From Candidatus Omnitrophota bacterium (GTDB lineage: Bacteria; Omnitrophota; Gorgyraeia; Duberdicusellales; 4484-171), in NCBI GenBank assembly GCA_023818995.1, contig JAMWDA010000002.1:1-12791 (forward strand): 12,791 bases of DNA, read 5' to 3'. Numbering within the stretch: position 1 is the stretch's first letter; every line of letters starts with the position of its first letter. The position numbers and the translations under genes are program-made. Of this stretch, positions 1-7,924 are shown in pieces. The notes under the pieces were generated by a model, which saw only the letters and a list, made by a program, of their open reading frames with translations, was not told the origin of the DNA and did not search any database.

Positions 1-1
1 A

Positions 2-3000
2 TTAACTGCCAAGGTATTAAACAAGGTATTTGATTATGCTATAAATAATTCCGGGATAATTGAGGCAAAGAGTTTAGTTGATAAAGATGGCCAAATAATT
101 TTAGATGTAGAAGGAGCAAAGATTAATAATGAAGGTGGATTAGGATCAGAAAGTATAATGATTAAATTAGATAATGCCGAGTTGATAAATAAGGAGGAAA
201 AAGTTATAGAAGCAACTCGCGAAATCATAGTTGAGGCAAATAATAATTCTTCTATAATTAATCAGGGAGAATTATACTCTGATAAAGTAGTGATTGATAG
301 CCAGGAAGGGGACTTTATAAATAATGATTCAGGAATAATTGAAGCAAAAGAAATTTATGTCAAAATTATAAGAGCTGATATTGATAATAGAGGGATAATT
401 TCAAGTTGTGGTAATAGCGTAAGTTCTGAAGGAGGGTTAATTTCTCTTAATGCAGAAGAAATTTATCAGAGAGGAACGGTTATCGCTGATGGTAATGAAG
501 AGGGTTGGGGAGGGAGGATAGAGATTATTTCCACAGTTTTTACATTTTTAGGAGAGAATAGTAGAACTTCTGCTTCCTGTCCATTTTCTGTAGGTAATGG
601 AGGAAGAATTTTTATTAATTCTTTAAAAGGAGATGTTTTCGTAGGTAGAAATGCTATAATAGATGTCTCTTCTGGTAATCTAAAAGGAAATGCCGGTTCT
701 ATAGAAATAATTGCCTATAAACAATTGGGTTTTTACGGAGTTTTGTCAGGAAGAGCTCCTCCCGGTTACTCTGTAGGTGTTTCCATATTTGACCCTCAGA
801 TAGCATATATTAGTGGTGTTATTAATACTAACCTCACCGTAGATGCTTGGGAAAATATTATTATCAATGGTGATATTACTTTAGCTAATAATGTTATTCT
901 TACCCTTTTAGCTGACCACACTAGTCCTACCGAGTGGGATAAAAATTATAATCCCGGGAAAGGAGAGATAATTAATGCCGGTAATTATGTTATTTCTACC
1001 CAGGAAGGAATAACTAACACAACGGTTATTTTAAAAGCTGGTTCAGGTATTGGCACAAGTATTTTTCCTATAAAGACAAATATTGATAAACTTTTTGCAG
1101 AGATAAATCCTCATTCTTATGGTTCTATCTATATAGAGCAGGGGGAAAAAGATTTAATTGTCTCTTCTATATCCACTCCTTCAGGAACAATTAGGCTAAA
1201 CTCTTATGGTTCAATTCTTGATGATGGTGATGATACTACTTGGCTTTCTGCTAACGATATTATTCTTTATTCCTCCAAAAGCATAGGTAATTTTAATGAA
1301 CTGGGGGAGAATTTTAGTGACAAGGTCCTACCTATGATTGATATCGCTTTAGGAGATGGTTATCTAACTGCTAATGCTAATGATGGTGTTTTTATTGCTG
1401 AACATAACGCCTCAGTCCTATTTACTTCTAAATATTCCCTTATTTCTAATAATGGAAATATAGGTCTTGCTAATCTTACTCCTTATAAGGAAGTTAATCA
1501 AACTATCTTGGGAGTAACTCTTTCTACTGTACCTAGAGGTAAAGAAAGAAGAGATTTAATTCTTGATTTAGCTTCTTTGGGTGGGGAGGAGGTTGTTAAA
1601 TTAATGGTGTGGGCAGGTATAAGAACGGTTAGAACTTATTATCCTCCTTCCCAGGATTTATTAGATACTTTCGCTAAGTATGGAATTAAAGTAATTGTAG
1701 GTTTCCCTAATTATGATGATAGGATAATAGGTTCTTACTATAGTGGTGGGCAATACGATGGTAAATCGCTTGTAGATATTGAAAGGGGAGGTTATTTAAA
1801 CTATATAGCTCAATATAAAGAGCATCCAGCAATTCTAATGTGGGAGTTAGGCAACGAGTATAACCTTTTATTTAGACAGTATCCTCAGTGGGCACCTAAA
1901 GGTAGCTTAGAAGGGTGGTGGGAAAGAGTAAGTATAGCTGTAGAATTGATCCGTAATCTTGATAATTTCCATAAGATTTCTACTACTTTAGGTGATAGTG
2001 GTAGTTATTTAGATAGTGATATTTTGTCGTTAAATAATACGGGCATAGATATTATTGGGTTCAATTTTTATAAATGGGATGATTTTTCCTCGGCAATTAC
2101 TCAGATTACGAGCGTTACAGAAAAACTATTTTATTTCTCAGAAGCAGGAGCTGATTCTTACGATATGATTCAAGGTAAGGAGGACGAGATTAATCAGAGA
2201 GAAGCTATTTTGAATATTTGGGAATCAGTTAAAGATAAAAATAACCAATTTTTAGGAGTAACTTATATGAGTTGGCAGGATGAATGGTGGAAACCCGAAG
2301 GTTCAAATAATTCTTATACACACGATACCGATGGATGGTATCAACCAGGTGTTCCTTACGATAGGTTTGCCAACGAAGAGTATTGGGGTTGGACAACAGT
2401 AGACCATAAACCAAAGCAGGTTCTCTTAGCAATTCCTCAGATTTGGGGTAAAGGAGATATCATTATAGATAATACTATTTCCGGAGATAAACTTTTGCTT
2501 ATTTCTGAAGGTAGTATTTTGGATGGTAATGGAGAGGGCTTAAATGTAGATGCCAATAGCCTTATTTTGTTCGCTAAAAAGGGTATAGGCAAAGTTGATG
2601 CTTTGGAAACCTCTGTATCTTCGCTTCAAGTTACTAATACAGTTGAAGGTGATATCATGATAAATAATTTAGATAGAGTTGTAGGGGATGATCTTGCTTT
2701 AATTGACTTGCTAAATTTAAACTACGCAATTAAAAATTCTGGTGGTTCAGTAAGTATCTATTCCTTGCCCAGTAATTCTTCCTCTTCGGATTTAGTTATT
2801 AAAGCCAAGTTAATTACCCAAGGCGGTGACCTTACCATTATTTCCGCAGATGATATTTGCCAATTTCCTAAGAGTGTAATTTCTACCAATGGAGGAAACG
2901 TTTCTATTATCGCCAACTATAATAATTTAGGAGAAGTTAATTTTGGGATATTCCAGCAGGTTGATGGAGCTTCTATTGATAGCGGGAGCGGTAATATTAC

Positions 3001-6000
3001 TATCCAAACATACGATGGTATTGAGTTATCTAATCTTTTCAGCCAAGGAGTAGTTACTTTAACTACTTATAAAGATGGCATACGTGATGGTGGAGAGAGT
3101 TTAACTGATATAGTTGCTAATAAATTGATTATTAATTCTGTAGGTGGGGTAGGTATAAATTTTGATAAGGGAGAAATTTTTGATGATTCGTTGGAAATAC
3201 AAGTGGCAAATCTTCAGATTACCAACTTAGGTTCAGGAAACATTAATATTAATAATACAGGTAACCTAAACATTAGTTTAATGGAGAATAAAGCTAATAA
3301 GGGTAAGATAGATTTAAATGTAAATGGTGATTTAGCGGTTACCAAGGTATCTACAAATGGCGAGGTAATTATTACAGTAAAAGGAGATATAACCGATGGA
3401 GGAAAAGATACAGATATAACAGCAGAGAGATTAGTTATTAGTGGTAAGTCTATAGGAAGTTCATCTAATTATTTAGATACCAAGATTTATAATCTTCAAG
3501 CACAAACTTCTAATGGAAGTATTTTTATAGATAATAAAGATACGGTTCTTAATATAATTTCTGCAACTGCTTTGGGGACAAATAGGGTAGTAAATATTGA
3601 GAATACAGAGAGTATAACCATAGGCTCTATAACAGCGCCTTTAAGGGTAACTTTGAAATCTAATTCCTCCCTTTATGATGATGGTGATGATTATACTTAT
3701 ATTGTTACCCCCAATTTAATTCTTTATGCTACTAACGGTATTGGCTCAACTAACGCTTTAGATACTCAACTATCTACTATAGAGGCAACGAATATTGATA
3801 ATGGTATTTGGATAATGAATAAAGGTGGTTTAATTTTAAATAGGGTTTCTAATACTAATGGTTGGATAGATATATTTATCAATTCAAATTTAACTGTAAA
3901 TAATGATATGGAGGCTAAAGGAGATATTACTTTGACTGCGGGAGAGAATAAAGATAGGATAGCAGATAATATAAATATAAATGCTAATGTTACTTCTACC
4001 GGTGGGAACATTATTTTAAAAGCAGGAGATGAAATTATTCAACAGGCGGGAACAACTATAAAAACTTTGGCTTTAAATAAAACTATAACTATAATTGCAG
4101 GCAGTAACGATTTAGATAATATAGGTGGTATTACACAGAATAATAATTCTCAAATAGTTACTAATAAGGGTGATATTATAATTTATGCATATGGAGATAT
4201 TAAATTAGCTCTTCTTGATGCTACTTATTCTTACGATGGGGGAGAGGTATATATAACTTCTTATTATGGAGCGATTATTGATAACGATTTAGGAGTAGTG
4301 CCTGAAGATTACGATATAAAAGGGAAAAGTTTGTACTTCCACTCTAATAGTTTTGGCGGAACATCTCCTCAAGAGATAGATTTACTCTTGTTAGTTGATA
4401 ACACACCGCCACTACTACCTACGAATTTTACTTATGACCGTAGCGTAGGTGTATGGGTAAGGGGTAAATCAAACGATAATACTATAGAGATTAGCTGGAT
4501 ACAAGCAATAGACCCTTCTGAGCCATCAAGTGGGATAAAGGGTTATTACTATATATGGGATAATTCTGATAATACTACTCCTAACTATAATAGTAATTTT
4601 ATTGAAAGCACAATAACGAGTGTTATTAGTCCTCCTTTATTAGATGGGACAAATCACTATTTTCACCTGCGCACAATTGATAATTCAGGGAATTGGTCAA
4701 CAGATACTGTTCATATCGGTCCTTTCTTTATCGATACTACTCCTCCCACTATTATTGGTATACAAAGTCCTCAGCCTAATGCTAATGGTTGGAATAACAC
4801 TCTACCGGTAAAAGTTAGCTATATTGTTAACGATGTTTTATCCGGTATAGATAATTCTCAATCAGCAGGGTATAGCGATGATATTTTTACAACTGAGACT
4901 ATGGGTAGTTGGGCAGAAGGAGTTGTTTACGATTTAGCTGGGAATTCAGCTTCTATCAGCGTACTAGTTAAGATAGATACCACCCCACCGGTTATCACTG
5001 CGGGAACAGCCATAGGTATGGGAGGAAATAATGGTTGGTACTTATCTGATGTTACAGTTCCTTTTAGTGCAGAGGATAATCTTTCAGGCTTTGCTCCTTC
5101 AGGAGTATTGAATATTAACCTTGGTTCAAAAACAACTATAGGTGAAGGTATAGGGTTAACGGTTAGTTCGGATAGTATTACAGATTTAGCCGGTAATACC
5201 GCTAAAGTAGTGGTTAGTGGACCTTATAAAGTAGATAAGACAGATCCTCTCATAGAAGTAATTTGGGAGGGAACTGAAGGGTTAAATGGTTGGTATGTTT
5301 CAAATGTAAAAGCTAATATTAGTAGCAGGGACGATACTTTCGGTATATCTTCTCCTTTGATAAGTTACCGAGTGGATCAAGGTAATTGGGTAGATGATGC
5401 TAAAAACTTTTATTTAAGCGATGGGGTTCATACGGTTGATTATCAAGTTGTTAATAAAGCAGGTCGCCGTGCACAAGGAACTACTACAGTTAGAATTGAT
5501 ACTACACCACCAGAGGTAAAAATTACTCGTAAACCAGAATCTAATACTAATGGTTGGAATAACACCGATGTTTTAGTTGAATACGAGGCAAGTGATAAAC
5601 TTTCCGGATTAAGTTCTCCTTTCAAAGGTAGTTACTTATTTAGTAAGGAAGGTGAGAACCAGGAGTGTAAGTTTACTGTGTTTGATTTAGCAGGTAACTA
5701 TCAATCGGTAAATATTGGTAATATAAATATTGATAAAACATCTCCTACGATAAATATTAATAGGTCAAGTTTACCTAATAGTAACGGTTGGCATAATCGA
5801 GCAGTTACCTATAGTTATATAGGTATGGATGATCTTTCCGGCATAGATATTTTTAACTCCCAACTGAATGATGATGTATTAAATATTGAAGGAGGAGGTC
5901 AGCTTGTAGAAGCTTTTGTGAAGGATTTAGCCGGTAACCAAACGTATTTTTCTGAGATTGTAAATATAGATTGGACACCACCACAAATTATAGCAATACT

Positions 6001-6907
6001 TTCTCCTGATTATCCTAATGGGTTAAATAACTGGTATATAACAGATGTTAATGTGCATTTTATCGCTAACGACAATCTTTCAGGTATAGATAAATTCACT
6101 CCTGATATTTTAATAACCACAGAAGGTATAGACCAATCTGTTACAGGGATAGCAACGGATAAGGCAGGTAACTTAACCAACCTCATCGTTAGAGGCATAA
6201 ATATAGATAAGACACCTCCTATCATAACTGTAACAAAAACACCGCCTTCTAATCAAAATGGCTGGAACAGTAGTTTACCGGTTAAGGTAAGTTTTAATGC
6301 TTACGATAATCTTTCTGGTATAGATTATTTATCTTTGCCACAAGATATTACCTATACTACAGAGATTAAGGGCGATACTCTTGTAGCTACTGCTTGTGAT
6401 TTAGCAGGAAATAGAACTGTGTATATAGAGACGATGAATATAGATGTAACTCCTCCTAAAATAACTATAATTTCACCGAAAGAGGGTAAATACAATACTC
6501 CCCAACAGTTACTCTATAGTGTTGAGGATAATTTAGATCCCGCTCCTAAAATAATCGGTCCTTTAAGTGGTAAAGTTTACTATTCCGGTTACCATAATGT
6601 ATCTCTTACAGCTATAGATTTAGCTGATAATAAAAATTCTACTCAAATAATTTTTTCCGTTATACCCTTAAAAGATACTTTTAACCAATTAGTTAGCTCT
6701 CTAATTTTAAAACATCCTCATCCTTTTAGAACTTTAACTATGTATAGATTTAATACTTTAGGATTTGTTTATTTCTATCATCCTTTAACTTTAATAGATT
6801 ACTCTCTTTTTGAGAAATTAGAATTAGATAGGGAAGGTTATGAATTTATAGAGGGTCGTCTTAGTTTCACTCCCTATATGTTTAGTTATTTTAACTCAAA
6901 ACCTTAA
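2..6907 (+). CDS. Giant FHA-like beta-helix surface protein with embedded GH-A glycosidase and Ig-like stalk (5' partial)
   Basis: The reading frame is open from the first bases and ends in TAA at 6905-6907, so the true start and any signal peptide or TPS-type secretion domain lie upstream; the ATG at 158 is only an internal Met. Order of parts: Asn/Ile/Gly-rich FHA-like beta-helix with phrases such as NNSGIIEA (about 2-1480), a clan GH-A glycosidase domain (about 1483-2445), more beta-helix with GIG-type modules (to about 4390), a fibronectin-III-like domain (about 4397-4732), eight Ig-like repeats (4733 to about 6665), and an 80-residue aromatic-rich tail. FHA-family proteins are exported to the cell surface, commonly by two-partner secretion; that route is inferred here, since no TpsB partner is in the window. 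No LPXTG, PEP-CTERM or beta-barrel autotransporter end is visible, so anchoring is unknown. A role as adhesin with glycan-modifying activity is inference. The family call is firm; the substrate is unknown. Confidence 0.9.
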   Translation, partial: LTAKVLNKVFDYAINNSGIIEAKSLVDKDGQIILDVEGAKINNEGGLGSESIMIKLDNAELINKEEKVIEATREIIVEANNNSSIINQGELYSDKVVIDSQEGDFINNDSGIIEAKEIYVKIIRADIDNRGIISSCGNSVSSEGGLISLNAEEIYQRGTVIADGNEEGWGGRIEIISTVFTFLGENSRTSASCPFSVGNGGRIFINSLKGDVFVGRNAIIDVSSGNLKGNAGSIEIIAYKQLGFYGVLSGRAPPGYSVGVSIFDPQIAYISGVINTNLTVDAWENIIINGDITLANNVILTLLADHTSPTEWDKNYNPGKGEIINAGNYVISTQEGITNTTVILKAGSGIGTSIFPIKTNIDKLFAEINPHSYGSIYIEQGEKDLIVSSISTPSGTIRLNSYGSILDDGDDTTWLSANDIILYSSKSIGNFNELGENFSDKVLPMIDIALGDGYLTANANDGVFIAEHNASVLFTSKYSLISNNGNIGLANLTPYKEVNQTILGVTLSTVPRGKERRDLILDLASLGGEEVVKLMVWAGIRTVRTYYPPSQDLLDTFAKYGIKVIVGFPNYDDRIIGSYYSGGQYDGKSLVDIERGGYLNYIAQYKEHPAILMWELGNEYNLLFRQYPQWAPKGSLEGWWERVSIAVELIRNLDNFHKISTTLGDSGSYLDSDILSLNNTGIDIIGFNFYKWDDFSSAITQITSVTEKLFYFSEAGADSYDMIQGKEDEINQREAILNIWESVKDKNNQFLGVTYMSWQDEWWKPEGSNNSYTHDTDGWYQPGVPYDRFANEEYWGWTTVDHKPKQVLLAIPQIWGKGDIIIDNTISGDKLLLISEGSILDGNGEGLNVDANSLILFAKKGIGKVDALETSVSSLQVTNTVEGDIMINNLDRVVGDDLALIDLLNLNYAIKNSGGSVSIYSLPSNSSSSDLVIKAKLITQGGDLTIISADDICQFPKSVISTNGGNVSIIANYNNLGEVNFGIFQQVDGASIDSGSGNITIQTYDGIELSNLFSQGVVTLTTYKDGIRDGGESLTDIVANKLIINSVGGVGINFDKGEIFDDSLEIQVANLQITNLGSGNININNTGNLNISLMENKANKGKIDLNVNGDLAVTKVSTNGEVIITVKGDITDGGKDTDITAERLVISGKSIGSSSNYLDTKIYNLQAQTSNGSIFIDNKDTVLNIISATALGTNRVVNIENTESITIGSITAPLRVTLKSNSSLYDDGDDYTYIVTPNLILYATNGIGSTNALDTQLSTIEATNIDNGIWIMNKGGLILNRVSNTNGWIDIFINSNLTVNNDMEAKGDITLTAGENKDRIADNININANVTSTGGNIILKAGDEIIQQAGTTIKTLALNKTITIIAGSNDLDNIGGITQNNNSQIVTNKGDIIIYAYGDIKLALLDATYSYDGGEVYITSYYGAIIDNDLGVVPEDYDIKGKSLYFHSNSFGGTSPQEIDLLLLVDNTPPLLPTNFTYDRSVGVWVRGKSNDNTIEISWIQAIDPSEPSSGIKGYYYIWDNSDNTTPNYNSNFIESTITSVISPPLLDGTNHYFHLRTIDNSGNWSTDTVHIGPFFIDTTPPTIIGIQSPQPNANGWNNTLPVKVSYIVNDVLSGIDNSQSAGYSDDIFTTETMGSWAEGVVYDLAGNSASISVLVKIDTTPPVITAGTAIGMGGNNGWYLSDVTVPFSAEDNLSGFAPSGVLNINLGSKTTIGEGIGLTVSSDSITDLAGNTAKVVVSGPYKVDKTDPLIEVIWEGTEGLNGWYVSNVKANISSRDDTFGISSPLISYRVDQGNWVDDAKNFYLSDGVHTVDYQVVNKAGRRAQGTTTVRIDTTPPEVKITRKPESNTNGWNNTDVLVEYEASDKLSGLSSPFKGSYLFSKEGENQECKFTVFDLAGNYQSVNIGNINIDKTSPTININRSSLPNSNGWHNRAVTYSYIGMDDLSGIDIFNSQLNDDVLNIEGGGQLVEAFVKDLAGNQTYFSEIVNIDWTPPQIIAILSPDYPNGLNNWYITDVNVHFIANDNLSGIDKFTPDILITTEGIDQSVTGIATDKAGNLTNLIVRGINIDKTPPIITVTKTPPSNQNGWNSSLPVKVSFNAYDNLSGIDYLSLPQDITYTTEIKGDTLVATACDLAGNRTVYIETMNIDVTPPKITIISPKEGKYNTPQQLLYSVEDNLDPAPKIIGPLSGKVYYSGYHNVSLTAIDLADNKNSTQIIFSVIPLKDTFNQLVSSLILKHPHPFRTLTMYRFNTLGFVYFYHPLTLIDYSLFEKLELDREGYEFIEGRLSFTPYMFSYFNSKP
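1030..3800 (+). repeat. Six dispersed 'GIG...LDT...LQ' beta-helix modules
   Basis: A degenerate module recurs in the protein: an Asp/Gly-rich turn, a short hydrophobic strand (LIL-A), the core GIG or SIG, a segment ending in LDT or a variant, then a strand like LQATN and a Gly-containing closing strand. Cores lie near 1033-1100, 1262-1345, 2566-2640, 3127-3225, 3433-3510 and 3722-3795. The glycosidase domain falls between the second and third. Similar modules are common in FHA-like beta-helix proteins of Planctomycetes and related or candidate phyla. Spacing is irregular and DNA identity low, so these are old structural repeats rather than recent duplications. Confidence 0.6.
1483..2445 (+). 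other. Embedded clan GH-A glycoside hydrolase TIM-barrel domain
   Basis: About 320 residues inside the giant surface protein differ sharply from the flanking beta-helix: they are rich in Trp, Tyr, Glu and Lys. Visible landmarks are an early strand with VRTYYPP, then IKVIVGFP, then HPAILMWELGNE, whose Glu codon at 1856-1858 fits the GH-A acid/base in the 'NE' motif. The strand IIGFNFYKW follows, then FYFSEAGAD, whose Glu at 2141-2143 fits the nucleophile 95 residues later, and TYMSWQDEWW, whose Trp at 2273-2275 fits the conserved strand-8 Trp. These are the hallmarks of retaining glycosidases related to GH2, GH5 and similar beta-1,3-glucan or galactoside enzymes. The exact family cannot be decided by eye. 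Both catalytic acids are present, so activity on an extracellular or own-surface polysaccharide is plausible. Confidence 0.82.
4397..4732 (+). other. Fibronectin type III-like domain at the base of the stalk
   Basis: About 112 residues begin at the first NTPP linker and end just before the next IDTTPP linker. They contain IEISW, a SGIKGYYY strand with a following Trp-Asp, the strand HYFHLRTIDN and SGNWS, a pattern typical of bacterial FnIII-like modules. It is longer than the following Ig-like units (about 80 residues) and lacks their NGW motif, so it is a separate domain linking beta-helix and stalk. Confidence 0.55.
4733..6665 (+). repeat. Eight tandem bacterial Ig-like domains
   Basis: Repeat units start at the Asp codon of a DxTxP linker (IDTTPP, VDKTDP, IDKTSP, IDWTPP, IDKTPP, IDVTPP) at 4733, 4976, 5234, 5498, 5732, 5969, 6206 and 6443. 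Unit lengths are 81, 86, 88, 78, 79, 79 and 79 codons; the last ends near 6665. Most carry NGW or a close variant (such as NNWY) near residue 18-22, a central 'DNLSGI'-like strand and a closing DLAGN or KAGN strand. This is the usual pattern of bacterial Ig-like domains of surface proteins (Big/OmpL47-like). The last unit lacks NGW and is the most divergent. The array probably acts as a spacer or stalk. Confidence 0.85.
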
Positions 6908-7269
6908 TTTGATTTGTTCTACACGAATAAGAGTATATAATTTTGTAAAAATTAGTGAAGCAATTATCTTTCTAAACGCTAATAATAAACGAGCAATGGT
7001 ATTTAGAGAGATGTTTACTGTTGTGGAAAATATGGAGCATAGAGTGGTTGATTTAGTTGGAGTAAAAACTCTATATTTTTAGAAGCATTAGATAATGTAT
7101 TTAATAATAGAACAATGGGATACATTTTGATAGGTATAATGATTTAGTTTTTTAGATAGGATTCTACAACCTATAATTTTTCCATTCCGCTTTAGGCTAT
7201 AAAATAATTATTCAATAATGAGAAATATAATATGTCTTCCACCACAAAACAACAGCCACAAAATTTAAC
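6908..7269. other. Gap without intact gene; possible decayed coding remnant in first half
   Basis: No ORF with start, ribosome site and plausible length is present. Reading from 6936 in a frame one step off the giant gene gives about 48 residues of protein-like sequence (includes NNKRAMVFREMF and HRVVDLVGVK) ending in TAG at 7080-7082. A second frame continues with EALDNVFNNRTMGY from 7082 to a stop near 7149. The two pieces together look like one frameshifted tail, either of the giant gene or of a lost neighbour. The rest (about 7150-7269) is AT-rich and shows nothing I can name. No convincing terminator follows the giant gene. Confidence 0.35.
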
Positions 7270-7300
7270 TTGACAAATAGGCAGAAGTAGATAATAACAT
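7270..7300 (+). promoter_or_regulatory. Candidate sigma70 promoter for the lipoprotein-HAMP operon
   Basis: A perfect TTGACA at 7270-7275 is followed, after 16-17 bases, by an AT-rich stretch that includes TAATAA at 7292-7297 as a mediocre -10 candidate. It lies about 65 bases before the lipoprotein start, on the correct strand. The -35 is strong but the -10 is ambiguous, since several AATAAT-like hexamers overlap here. Confidence 0.45.
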
Positions 7301-7363
7301 AATAATAAAACAAATTAGGTTTTTCTTAAAAGGTAATATCGTTTTTGTTAAAAAGGGGTGATT

Positions 7364-7915
7364 ATGATGAAAAGAGTGATTATTTTTGGTATGTGTTTTT
7401 TGCTCTTGCTTATAACTTCCTGTTTTAGAAAGTCTTCCTCTCAGATAGCGATAGAAGTTAATGGGTGTAAGGTAACCGTTGAGGAGTTTGAACAAGCATT
7501 CAAGGAATTTAATTATGGCAAAGATGATAATTCCTCCTCACGAAAGGAATTTTTAGACATTTTTTTAGCACGCAAACTTATGTTACAGGAAGCACATCGT
7601 TTAGGAATTGATAAGGATGAACGGTTCTTAAAAGATGTAGAGTACTTTTGGCAACAGTCTTTAATAAAGCTCCTTCTAGAAAAGAAAACTCAAGAATTAT
7701 CTTCCACACTTAACGTGGGAGACGATGAAGTGCGCAATTTCTATCAAGTTTATAAGGATAAGGAATTTAAAGATAAAGATATTTCATCTGTATACGACCA
7801 GATTAAATTTATTCTCCTTAGAAATAAACAGACAGGTGCAATCAATGATTGGATAAATTCTTTAAAAGATAAGGCAAAGATAAACATAGATTATGAGAGT
7901 TTGAAAATAAAATAG
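7364..7915 (+). CDS. Lipoprotein with SurA/PpiC-type N-terminal chaperone domain, no PPIase domain
   Basis: The product (183 residues) begins MMKRV, has a hydrophobic core and a lipobox ITSC with Cys20, so it is probably lipidated and held at the membrane facing the periplasm. The mature part starts with a beta turn IEVNGCKVTVEEFEQ, typical of the N-terminal domain of SurA/PrsA/PpiC proteins, followed by helices with LMLQEAHRLGIDKDERF and a DDEVRNFYQVYKDKEF segment. In full PpiC proteins a rotamase domain usually comes next; here it is skipped and the closing helix (INDWINSLKDKAKINI) follows directly. It is therefore a chaperone-like stub rather than an isomerase. The start at 7364 (or ATG 7367) follows the ribosome site AAAGGGGTG at 7352-7360; the in-frame GTG at 7358 lies inside that site. 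It is the first gene of a pair with the HAMP gene 9 bases downstream. A role in envelope protein folding is inferred. Confidence 0.75.
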   Translation: MMKRVIIFGMCFLLLLITSCFRKSSSQIAIEVNGCKVTVEEFEQAFKEFNYGKDDNSSSRKEFLDIFLARKLMLQEAHRLGIDKDERFLKDVEYFWQQSLIKLLLEKKTQELSSTLNVGDDEVRNFYQVYKDKEFKDKDISSVYDQIKFILLRNKQTGAINDWINSLKDKAKINIDYESLKIK

Positions 7916-7924
7916 GGGGTAGTT

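Noticed and set aside
158..160. ATG as the start of the giant gene
   Set aside because: The frame is open back to base 2 with the same repeat style (NNSGIIEA), and no ribosome site or signal peptide follows; it is an internal Met.
2229..2432. Reverse-strand ORF of 67 codons opposite the glycosidase domain
   Set aside because: Shadow of the real gene; no ribosome site or recognisable protein features. The same holds for the other short reverse ORFs near 34-228, 3766-4011, 5443-5625, 6010-6225, 7265-7495, 7963-8178 and 8191-8406.
6996..7082. Small gene of 28 codons starting at ATG 6996
   Set aside because: No ribosome site, and the coding-like sequence extends upstream of the ATG and continues in another frame after the stop, fitting a remnant better than a small gene.
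7156..7181. Possible intrinsic terminator ATAGG...CCTAT followed by AATTTTT
   Set aside because: Only five stem pairs with a nine-base loop, over 240 bases after the stop of the giant gene; too weak to call.
7358..7360. GTG as the start of the lipoprotein gene
   Set aside because: It lies inside the AAAGGGGTG ribosome site; ATG 7364 or 7367 gives proper spacing and a normal lipoprotein signal peptide.
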